Made by a program: the position numbers and the translations under genes. Shown here one piece after another: positions 1 through 4,468 of a stretch of 5,705 nt of DNA. Below the pieces are notes generated by a model, which had not been told where the DNA came from, did no database searches, and saw only the letters and a program-made list of their open reading frames with translations. Numbering within the stretch: position 1 is the first letter of the stretch; every line of letters starts with the position of its first letter. Origin of the DNA: JBFHDX01 sp041584475 (GTDB taxonomy: Bacteria; Pseudomonadota; Alphaproteobacteria; UBA8366; JADFVY01); assembly GCA_041584475.1 (NCBI GenBank), contig JBFHDX010000176.1:1-5705 (forward strand), read 5' to 3'.

Positions 1-45
1 CAGGCCGCGGCGGTCCGCGGCGAGGATGCGGTGCGTCAGCGTCAT
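1..45 (-). CDS. 5' end of an unidentified gene coupled to the hydroxyacid dehydrogenase (partial, 15 codons)
   Basis: Only the first 15 residues lie in the window (MTLTHRILAADRRGL), too few to name a family. The ATG starts four bases after the TGA of the upstream dehydrogenase gene. A strong Shine-Dalgarno sequence, GAGGA at 54-58 (minus), lies 8 bases before it, inside the last codons of that gene. An ATG overlapping the dehydrogenase stop (51-53) is ruled out because it hits TGA after two further codons. The spacing implies co-transcription and probable translational coupling, so this gene is likely to act in the same pathway as the dehydrogenase. That last point is inference from spacing. 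Confidence 0.6.
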   Translation of the reverse strand, partial: MTLTHRILAADRRGL

Positions 46-49
46 GGCG

Positions 50-988
50 TCATTCCTCGCGCGTCAGCACGCGCAGCACGTTCTGCACCGTCAGCACGCT
101 GATCCAGCGGTTGCCCTCGCGCGTCACGCCGGCGATATGCGGCGTCAGGATCAGGTTCGGCACGTCGCGGAACCGCGCGCCGGTCCCGGCGGACAGCGGC
201 TCCTCGGCGAACACGTCCAGCGCCGCGCCCGCGATGGCGCCGCGCCGCAGCGCATCGGCCAGCGCCGCCTCGTCGACGATACCGCCACGCGTCGTGTTGA
301 TCAGGATCGCACGATCCTTCATGCGCGCCAGCGCCGCGGCATCGATCAGGTCGCGCGTCGCCTCGGTGAACGGCGTATGCAGGCTGATGACGTCCGCGTT
401 CTGCAGCAGCTCGTCGAGTTCGAGCCGCATGACCCCGTGCTCGATCCAGGCCGGATCCTCGGCGTGCACGAACGGGTCGGTCGCGACCAGCCGCATGCCG
501 AGCGCCCGCGCCCGCACGGCGACGTGCCGGGCGATGTCGCCGAAGCCGACGAGGCCGAGCGTGCGCCCGGCCGCCTCGCCGCCGATCAGCGCCTCGCGCG
601 GCCAGGCGCCGGCCGCGACCCGGTCGGTCACCCCGTAGGCGCCGCGCAGCAGCATCAGCATGGTCACGATGACGTACTCGGCGACGCCGATGGCGTTGGC
701 GCCGCGCGCCGGACAGACCTCGACGCCGCGCGCGGCGCAGGCGGCGAGGTCGATGCGCTCGAGCCCGACGCCGAGCCGGCCGACGACGCGCAGCCGTGGG
801 CATTCCTGCAGCAGCGCCGCGTCGACGCGCGTCCGGTTGCGCACGATCAGCGCCCGCGCGCCGGACGCCTCGCGCAGCAGATCGTCGGGCCGGTCGACCA
901 GCGTGCGGTCGTACAGCACGTCGTGCGTGCGCGCGAGGTCTGCCGCGACCTCGTCGTCCATGAATTCGGTGATCACGATATCGGCCAT
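50..988 (-). CDS. D-isomer-specific 2-hydroxyacid dehydrogenase, resembling (S)-sulfolactate dehydrogenase SlcC
   Basis: A 312-residue cytoplasmic NAD(P)-dependent enzyme expected to interconvert a 2-hydroxyacid and its 2-oxoacid. The N- and C-terminal segments form the substrate domain and the middle the Rossmann domain. The dinucleotide-binding loop is GFGDIA (148-153), an Ala replacing the last Gly of GxGxxG as in many relatives. D171, at the end of the second Rossmann strand, favours NAD over NADP. The family's catalytic Arg-Glu-His set is present as R234 (TTRGGIVDE), E263 (FAEEP) and H284 (TPHIAG). The N-terminal EFMDDE, the RNRT motif (50-53) and GRLGVGLERID (70-80) recall SlcC of Chromohalobacter from memory, but the substrate is not proven. 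The length is normal. The ATG at 988 is the natural start because residues 2-8 form the expected first strand. AGGGG (991-995) and GGGGAG (1001-1006) are imperfectly spaced ribosome-binding candidates. The next gene follows after 4 bases. Confidence 0.93.
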   Translation of the reverse strand: MADIVITEFMDDEVAADLARTHDVLYDRTLVDRPDDLLREASGARALIVRNRTRVDAALLQECPRLRVVGRLGVGLERIDLAACAARGVEVCPARGANAIGVAEYVIVTMLMLLRGAYGVTDRVAAGAWPREALIGGEAAGRTLGLVGFGDIARHVAVRARALGMRLVATDPFVHAEDPAWIEHGVMRLELDELLQNADVISLHTPFTEATRDLIDAAALARMKDRAILINTTRGGIVDEAALADALRRGAIAGAALDVFAEEPLSAGTGARFRDVPNLILTPHIAGVTREGNRWISVLTVQNVLRVLTREE

Positions 989-1005
989 CGCCCCTGCGCG
1001 CTCCC

Positions 1006-1018
1006 CGCCTGTCAGGCG
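1006..1018. promoter_or_regulatory. Operator-like dyad in the dehydrogenase leader
   Basis: CGCCTG-T-CAGGCG is a perfect 6-base inverted repeat around a single central base. It lies between the dehydrogenase start codon (988) and the candidate -10 element (1025-1030), about where the transcript would begin. The geometry suits a repressor site. The arms could also fold as RNA only poorly because the loop is a single base. No regulator gene is visible in the window. Confidence 0.3.
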
Positions 1019-1024
1019 AGCCGG

Positions 1025-1052
1025 AGGCTAGCACGCTATCGCGGCGCGCAGA
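1025..1052 (-). promoter_or_regulatory. Candidate promoter for the dehydrogenase gene
   Basis: Reading the minus strand, TCTGCGCGCC (1043-1052) is followed after 9 bases by TGCTAGCCTC (1024-1033). Within it, TGCTAGCCT fits an extended -10 (TGnTAnnnT), with hexamer TAGCCT at 1025-1030, 36 bases before the ATG. Both blocks recur upstream of the small-membrane-protein pair. No good -35 hexamer is visible at 17 bases (TTCTGC at 1048-1053 is weak). Confidence 0.4.
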
Positions 1053-1058
1053 AGCGCG

Positions 1059-1074
1059 GCGGGCGTCGGCCCGC
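1059..1074. terminator. GC hairpin just after the 99-residue membrane protein gene
   Basis: GCGGGC (1059-1064) and GCCCGC (1069-1074) form a perfect 6-pair stem with a 4-base loop, starting 6 bases beyond the stop codon on the minus strand. There is no T-run after it, so it is not a classical intrinsic terminator. It may attenuate read-through into the dehydrogenase gene, stabilise a 3' end, or be a by-product of high GC. Confidence 0.25.
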
Positions 1075-1079
1075 GCTCG

Positions 1080-1379
1080 TCAGGCGCCGCCGGCGCCCCC
1101 CTCGGCGCCGGACGGTGGTCCGGACGGGGCGCTTCCTTGGGCTATCGTCATATCGTCGAGTGCCGGCCAGTGGATGAATGCGAAGACCCAGAGCATGACG
1201 ACGTCGACAACCGGCACCAGGACGATCAGCGCCCACCACGGCGAATAACCGGCGCGCCCGATGATGCGGCCGTACACCCAGAGAAGGAAGACGAGAACGA
1301 CAAGCCAGAAGACCATTCCGAGCAAGCCGAAGACGAAGCCGCCGTCCATGCCGTAGCCACCGGGACCGGTATCATACAT
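1080..1379 (-). CDS. Small two-helix membrane protein, second of a related pair
   Basis: A 99-residue protein I cannot name. After a Gly/Tyr-rich start (MYDTGPGGYGMDGG) comes one strongly hydrophobic helix (about 14-36). A short basic loop with RAGYSPWW (42-49) follows, then a second helix (about 49-69) ending in WPA (71-73). The soluble tail is rich in Gly, Ser, Pro and Ala. It shares the RAG-[YF]-S-x-WW and AF-xx-WPA signatures with the upstream 81-residue protein at nearly equal spacing, so the two are probably paralogues. The ATG overlaps the upstream stop in ATGTATGA (8 bases), pointing to translational coupling. The loop sequence recalls the AG-x-x-WWALI motifs of small uncharacterised inner-membrane families such as DUF805 and DUF5684. 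That resemblance is from memory and weak. The function is unknown. Confidence 0.75.
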   Translation of the reverse strand: MYDTGPGGYGMDGGFVFGLLGMVFWLVVLVFLLWVYGRIIGRAGYSPWWALIVLVPVVDVVMLWVFAFIHWPALDDMTIAQGSAPSGPPSGAEGGAGGA

Positions 1380-1617
1380 GGCTGCCGCCTTGCCTGCCGG
1401 GGGCCCGTGCCGGCCACTCCGCGAAGGCCAGCATGAGCACGATGACCAGGCTGCCGATCGGCGGCAGCACCAGGAATAGCAGGATCCACCAGCCGGAGAA
1501 TCCGGCCCGCGTCAGGATGCGCCAGAGCGGCACGCCGATGACGATCCAGAGCACCGCGAAACCGGAAAAGAGCATGCCGAAGCCCATGCCCATCGACATT
1601 GCGTAGTACCCGTCCAT
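1372..1617 (-). CDS. Small two-helix membrane protein, first of a related pair
   Basis: An 81-residue protein of unknown function. A Met/Gly-rich N-terminus leads into a hydrophobic helix (about 12-32). The basic turn RILTRAGFSGWW (33-44) follows, then a second helix containing LVLPPIGS (49-56) and ending AFAEWPA (64-70). The C-terminal tail is short, basic and polar. By the positive-inside rule the R33-R37 loop should face the cytoplasm, putting both ends outside (inference). The start at 1617 is supported by AAGGGGGG (1623-1630, minus) 5 bases upstream. It lies 77 bases after rlmN and overlaps the following 99-residue gene by 8 bases. It appears to be the first gene of a unit with its own promoter near 1650. 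Confidence 0.75.
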   Translation of the reverse strand: MDGYYAMSMGMGFGMLFSGFAVLWIVIGVPLWRILTRAGFSGWWILLFLVLPPIGSLVIVLMLAFAEWPARAPGRQGGSHV

Positions 1618-1650
1618 GGCAGCCCCCCTTTGTATGGTCGTGCATGTGCG

Positions 1651-1674
1651 AGGCTAGCAGACGAGGCGCGCAGA
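1651..1674 (-). promoter_or_regulatory. Candidate promoter for the small membrane protein pair
   Basis: The minus strand carries TCTGCGCGCC (1665-1674), 5 bases, then TGCTAGCCTC (1650-1659). The extended -10 candidate TGCTAGCCT has its hexamer TAGCCT at 1651-1656, 33 bases before the ATG at 1617, close to the 36 bases seen for the dehydrogenase copy. Just downstream, 1638-1651 is an imperfect dyad (TCG..CATG..CGA). No convincing -35 hexamer is visible. Confidence 0.4.
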
Positions 1675-1694
1675 GGCGAGCGGCGGCGGGTCGT

Positions 1695-2867
1695 TCACGG
1701 GCCGGCATGATCGGACGCCGACTCCCCCCGCTGTTTCCAGGCCGGCACGCGGACGCTCGCCGACTTCAGCTGGCCGCAGGCGGCGGCGATGTCGCGGCCG
1801 CGCGGCGTGCGCACCGTCGCCATGATGCCGGCGGCGCGGACGATATCGCCGAACCGCTCGATCCGCCCTGGCTGCGAGCTCTCGTAGCCGCTCCCCGGCC
1901 AGGGATTGAACGGGATCAGGTTCACCTTGGACGGGATGCCGGAGAGGAGCCGCACGAGGCCCCTGGCGTCGGCATCGGAATCGTTCACGTCCTTCAGCAT
2001 GACGTATTCGAAGGTGATGCGCCGAGCGTTCGACAGCTCCGGATAGTCGCGGCACGCCGCCAGCAGGTCGGCCAGCGGCCAGCGCCGGTTGATCGGCACC
2101 AGCTCGTCGCGCAGCTCGTCGCGCACCGCGTGCAGCGAGATCGCCAGCATCACGCGCATCTCCGCGCCGGCACGACGGATCTCCGGCACGACGCCCGAGG
2201 TCGACAGCGTGATGCGGCGGCGCGAGTAGCCGAGCCCGCGCTCGTCCTTCATCAGCGCGACCGCGGCGCGCACGTTGTCGTAATTGAACAGCGGCTCGCC
2301 CATGCCCATCAGCACGATATTGGTGATCTGCCGGTCCTCGCCGGGCGTCGGCCATTCGCCCAGCGCGTCGCGCGCCACCATGATCTGACCGACGATCTCG
2401 CCGGCGTCGAGGTTGCGCACCCAGGCCTGCGTGCCGGTATGGCAGAACGAACAGGTGAGCGTGCAGCCGACCTGGCTCGAGACGCAGAGCGTGCCGCGCT
2501 CGTCGTCGGGGATGAACACGCTCTCCACCTCGTTGCCATCGTCGAGCCGCAGCAGCCATTTGCGGGTGCCGTCGGACGAGATCTGCGCGCTGACGATCGC
2601 GGGCCGGCCGATGCGATAGAGCGACTCCAGGCGGCCGCGCAGCGCCTTGGAAATGTCGGTCATGACGTCGAAGCCGGTCGCGCCGCGGGCGTAAATCCAG
2701 TTCGCGATCTGGTCGGCGCGGAAGCGCTTCTCGCCGAGCTGGGCCATCGCCGCCGCCAGCTCGTCACGCGACATGCCGAGCAGCGCCGGGCGCGAGTCCG
2801 CGGGCGATCCCGTTGCCGACGGGGCGCCGGGCATGAAATCCGCGAGGACGGGCGAGCGATCGGTCAT
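1695..2867 (-). CDS. rlmN: Dual-specificity 23S rRNA (A2503-C2) / tRNA (A37-C2) methyltransferase RlmN
   Basis: A 390-residue cytoplasmic radical SAM enzyme that methylates C2 of adenosine 2503 in 23S rRNA and of A37 in some tRNAs. It has an N-terminal helical domain (about 30-85). The radical-SAM cluster motif is CTLTCSFC, with C135, C139 and C142 as the 4Fe-4S ligands. The two cysteines of the ping-pong mechanism are present: C364, in RGRDIAAACGQL, is the methyl-carrying one, and C128, in LCVSSQ, matches E. coli C118. GMGEPLFNYDNV (188-199) is the family SAM-contact motif. An extension from a TTG codon at 2954 would add 29 residues. I prefer the ATG at 2867 because TTG is a poor start and a promoter-like sequence overlaps the extension. 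No Shine-Dalgarno precedes 2867, which fits a leaderless mRNA. It is divergent from the 70-residue gene, and 77 bases separate its stop from the next gene on the strand. Confidence 0.97.
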   Translation of the reverse strand: MTDRSPVLADFMPGAPSATGSPADSRPALLGMSRDELAAAMAQLGEKRFRADQIANWIYARGATGFDVMTDISKALRGRLESLYRIGRPAIVSAQISSDGTRKWLLRLDDGNEVESVFIPDDERGTLCVSSQVGCTLTCSFCHTGTQAWVRNLDAGEIVGQIMVARDALGEWPTPGEDRQITNIVLMGMGEPLFNYDNVRAAVALMKDERGLGYSRRRITLSTSGVVPEIRRAGAEMRVMLAISLHAVRDELRDELVPINRRWPLADLLAACRDYPELSNARRITFEYVMLKDVNDSDADARGLVRLLSGIPSKVNLIPFNPWPGSGYESSQPGRIERFGDIVRAAGIMATVRTPRGRDIAAACGQLKSASVRVPAWKQRGESASDHAGP

Positions 2868-2873
2868 CCGGCT

Positions 2874-2902
2874 GATATAGGTCGCGGCGGACGTACAGGC
2901 AA
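2874..2902 (-). promoter_or_regulatory. Candidate rlmN promoter giving a leaderless transcript
   Basis: On the minus strand TTGCCT (2897-2902, 4 of 6 to TTGACA) is separated by exactly 17 bases from TATATC (2874-2879, 4 of 6 to TATAAT). The hexamer ends 6 bases before the ATG at 2867, so the transcript would start at or next to the A of the start codon. No purine-rich ribosome-binding site lies between them. Confidence 0.45.
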
Positions 2903-2928
2903 AGCAAATCGGGACGTGCCGGGGCGGC

Positions 2929-2957
2929 TTGCCGTCCGGCACCGGCTCGGTCAAACT
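2929..2957 (+). promoter_or_regulatory. Weak candidate promoter for the 70-residue gene
   Basis: TTGCCG (2929-2934) and CAAACT (2952-2957) are separated by 17 bases and lie 32 bases before the ATG at 2990. The -10 matches the consensus at only 3 of 6 positions, so this is a tentative placement in the divergent gap with rlmN. Confidence 0.2.
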
Positions 2958-2989
2958 GCAGCGAGTCGCATCCGAGCCGGGGACCGTTC

Positions 2990-3202
2990 ATGGCCTATGA
3001 CGAACAGGAAATCGAAGCCGCGATCTCGTTGCTGATCGACGAAATGGAAGGCGATCAGGGCGACCGCCGCGAGATCTGGATGCGGCTGCAGACCCTGCTC
3101 AACCAGATCCGCGCCATGGGCATGCCCGTACCCGAGAATCTCAAGCGCATGGAGGCGGATCTCGAGGCCGAGTTCGGCAGCGGCGACACCGACTCGGGCT
3201 GA
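2990..3202 (+). CDS. Conserved-looking small acidic protein of unknown function
   Basis: A 70-residue, strongly charged protein without membrane segment, signal peptide or cysteines, so probably cytoplasmic. It looks all-helical. Helix one is EIEAAISLLIDEME (7-20). A turn at GDQGDRRE (21-28) leads to helix two, IWMRLQTLLNQIRAMG (29-44). A Pro-containing break (MPVPEN) precedes helix three, LKRMEADLEAEF (51-62), and a polar acidic tail. I recall similar unnamed proteins in alphaproteobacterial genomes, but no function. The start is well supported: a GGGGA Shine-Dalgarno (2979-2983) sits 6 bases before the ATG. It is transcribed away from rlmN and toward the IalB-family gene, and an inverted repeat follows about 40 bases after its stop. 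Confidence 0.85.
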   Translation: MAYDEQEIEAAISLLIDEMEGDQGDRREIWMRLQTLLNQIRAMGMPVPENLKRMEADLEAEFGSGDTDSG

Positions 3203-3239
3203 CGCGGCGAGCGCTAGAGGATTATCCGATCAGTTCGCA

Positions 3240-3282
3240 CCGGCCCGCTCCACATAAGTGGATCATGTACTAGCGGGCCCGG
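3240..3282. terminator. Large inverted repeat between convergent genes, overlapping a stop codon
   Basis: GGCCCGCT (3242-3249) pairs with AGCGGGCC (3272-3279). With one bulged C the stem extends to CC (3240-3241) and GG (3281-3282). The loop contains a nested hairpin, TCCAC-ATAA-GTGGA (3249-3262), which shares one base with the outer arm. The right arm covers part of the TAG and the last codons of the IalB-family gene. Placed between converging genes, it could end transcription from both sides. Neither side has a T-run, so an intrinsic terminator is uncertain. Confidence 0.4.
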
Positions 3283-3797
3283 CAGGCTTCGGTGATCTTG
3301 TTGTGGGCCGCCGAAAAGCCTGACAGCGAGAACGTGTCAATCGTCTTCGTGCCGCGGCTGGAGACGCCCTCGACGGTCATCGTCGCCCCGGCGCGCATGG
3401 CGCGGACGAGCGTGCGGTCGTCGCGGCTGGAGCGGGTCCAGGCATTGCCGTCCTTGCTGAACAGCTCGTACTCGGCGGCACCGATGCGCACGACGACCGG
3501 GGTTTCCTTCTTGAACGTATAGCCGATCGTGAAGCTGACCTCGTCGACGCGGTTGGCGGCCGGCCGGTGGGTCACGAAGACGTAAACCTCGCCGCGTCGC
3601 TCGTAGTCGCCCTCCGATTTCAGCGGCTGGCTGAACATCGTGCAGACCTCGGCGCCACCTTCGTCGTATTTGCGCGCGCTCCAGTCCTTGAAGGTGCCGA
3701 GATCCTCGACATCGTCCTGGGCAAGTGCCGGCGACGGGGCGACCGCGAGCGCGGCGAGCATGGAAAACGCAGTGAGTGTGAGGAGTATCCGCATCAT
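3270..3797 (-). CDS. Invasion-associated locus B (IalB) family periplasmic protein
   Basis: A 175-residue secreted protein. The signal peptide is clear: MMR, then a hydrophobic core (about 4-20), then PSPALA, with likely signal peptidase I cleavage after A26. The mature part opens with the family-typical GTFKDWSARKYDEGG (34-48). It has a conserved cysteine pair, C52 (EVCTMFSQP) and C172 (TEACRAR), which could form a disulfide in the periplasm. Other family hallmarks are VTHRPA (75-80), IGYTFKK (91-97), LVRAMRAG (130-137) and DTFSLSGFSAA (154-164). The name comes from a Bartonella factor for erythrocyte entry, but such proteins are widespread in free-living alphaproteobacteria, so virulence should not be inferred. 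The ATG at 3797 has a modest GGAACAGG site; ATG 3794 is possible. It follows the RNA methyltransferase gene by 11 bases, so both are probably co-transcribed. Confidence 0.9.
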   Translation of the reverse strand: MMRILLTLTAFSMLAALAVAPSPALAQDDVEDLGTFKDWSARKYDEGGAEVCTMFSQPLKSEGDYERRGEVYVFVTHRPAANRVDEVSFTIGYTFKKETPVVVRIGAAEYELFSKDGNAWTRSSRDDRTLVRAMRAGATMTVEGVSSRGTKTIDTFSLSGFSAAHNKITEACRAR

Positions 3798-3808
3798 CCT
3801 GTTCCGTT

Positions 3809-4396
3809 TTACCCAGAAGTATGGCGTCTTGATGGCGGGTTTCCGGCATTTGCAGCCTTGCGGCCGCGCCGCAGGACCGGGCCGCCGTGGGCGTGTTCGG
3901 GCAGGGCCTCGACGGGGCCGCCGGCCTTCGGGGGACGCTTCGCGAAGCGACCCCGGGTGATCAGCCGATCGTACATCAGGATCACGCCGGCCATGCCGAC
4001 ATTGATGCAGAAACGGGTCGGGATCCTGACCGTGAAATCGCAGCGCTCCAGCAGCGCGCCGGACAGCGAGCCGCGCTCCGGGCCGAGCACGTAGGCGGCG
4101 CGTTCGGGGTGGCTGAAGCTCGGCAGGTCGACCGCGTCCTCGACCAGCTCGACGCCGACCAGCCGGCAGCCGCGCGGCAGGCGCAACGCGTCGAGCGCGG
4201 GATATTCATAGAACGGCAGGTGCTTCGCCGTGCGCGAGGTATCGGCGCGGTTGAGCGACCGCAGATCGACGGCCGGCGCGATCGCGAACACGAAATCCGC
4301 GCCGAAGGCATGTGCCGACCGGTAAAGGCTGCCGACGTTCATCGGCTTGGAGATGCCCTCGACACCGATGCCGAAATAGCCGCGCGTCAGACCCAT
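3809..4396 (-). CDS. SpoU/TrmH-family RNA methyltransferase
   Basis: A 195-residue SPOUT-class enzyme expected to transfer a methyl group from SAM to a ribose 2'-O of tRNA or rRNA. The three SpoU motifs are in order. Motif 1 is ISKPMNVGSLYRSAHAFG (15-32), with N20 and the catalytic-type R26. Motif 2 is YVLGPERGSLS (102-112), with E107. Motif 3 is IPTRFCINVGMAGVILMYDR (125-144), with N132, and forms the SAM-binding knot. No separate RNA-binding domain precedes the knot, as in minimalist TrmL/TrmH-like members. A basic, Pro/Gly-rich tail (about 148-195) may contact RNA. The target nucleotide cannot be read from sequence. The start is supported by MGLTRGYFGIGVEGISKP beginning right at the first strand. 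No Shine-Dalgarno is evident. It is divergent from the asparaginase gene across 72 bases. Confidence 0.92.
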   Translation of the reverse strand: MGLTRGYFGIGVEGISKPMNVGSLYRSAHAFGADFVFAIAPAVDLRSLNRADTSRTAKHLPFYEYPALDALRLPRGCRLVGVELVEDAVDLPSFSHPERAAYVLGPERGSLSGALLERCDFTVRIPTRFCINVGMAGVILMYDRLITRGRFAKRPPKAGGPVEALPEHAHGGPVLRRGRKAANAGNPPSRRHTSG

Positions 4397-4406
4397 GGCG
4401 GGATAA

Positions 4407-4434
4407 CTTGCACGGGCCGGGCCGAACAGGCAAG
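4407..4434. promoter_or_regulatory. Divergent promoter region with symmetric CTTGC elements
   Basis: The 72-base gap between the methyltransferase and asparaginase genes must hold the start signals of both. CTTGC at 4407-4411 and its inverse GCAAG at 4430-4434 give each strand a -35-like element: TTGCAC at 4408-4413 on plus and TTGCCT at 4429-4434 on minus. Neither has a good -10 at 17-18 bases; the nearest AT-rich parts are GTATTC (4435-4440) on plus and GTTATCC (4400-4406) on minus. This is tentative. Confidence 0.25.
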
Positions 4435-4468
4435 GTATTCGCGCCCATCAGCTCCATGGCGGGAAACC

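Noticed and set aside
26..1177. Long plus-strand open frame (383 residues) opposite the dehydrogenase gene
   Set aside because: The translation is Arg/Ala/His/Gln-rich low-complexity sequence typical of the antisense of a GC-rich gene. It covers the well-supported dehydrogenase, has no motif, and has no ribosome-binding site.
2868..2954. 29-residue N-terminal extension of RlmN from a TTG codon
   Set aside because: TTG is a rare start. The added sequence does not look like RlmN, and a promoter-like -35/-10 pair lies within it.
1599..3035. Long plus-strand open frame (478 residues) opposite rlmN
   Set aside because: It is antisense to a gene with all RlmN catalytic motifs. Composition (Arg, Ala, His, Asp, Gln) is that of an antisense shadow.
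3203..3269. Possible small gene or RNA between the 70-residue gene and the IalB-family gene
   Set aside because: No open frame with a start and ribosome-binding site was found. The only structure is the inverted repeat listed separately.
3270..3797. Reading the IalB-family protein as evidence of a pathogen
   Set aside because: The family is common in non-pathogenic alphaproteobacteria. Nothing else in the window points to host interaction.
3887..4468. Possible 194-residue N-terminal extension of the asparaginase
   Set aside because: The extension runs antisense through the SpoU methyltransferase gene, whose motifs are clear. The asparaginase domain starts 20 residues after the ATG at 4469, which has its own ribosome-binding site.
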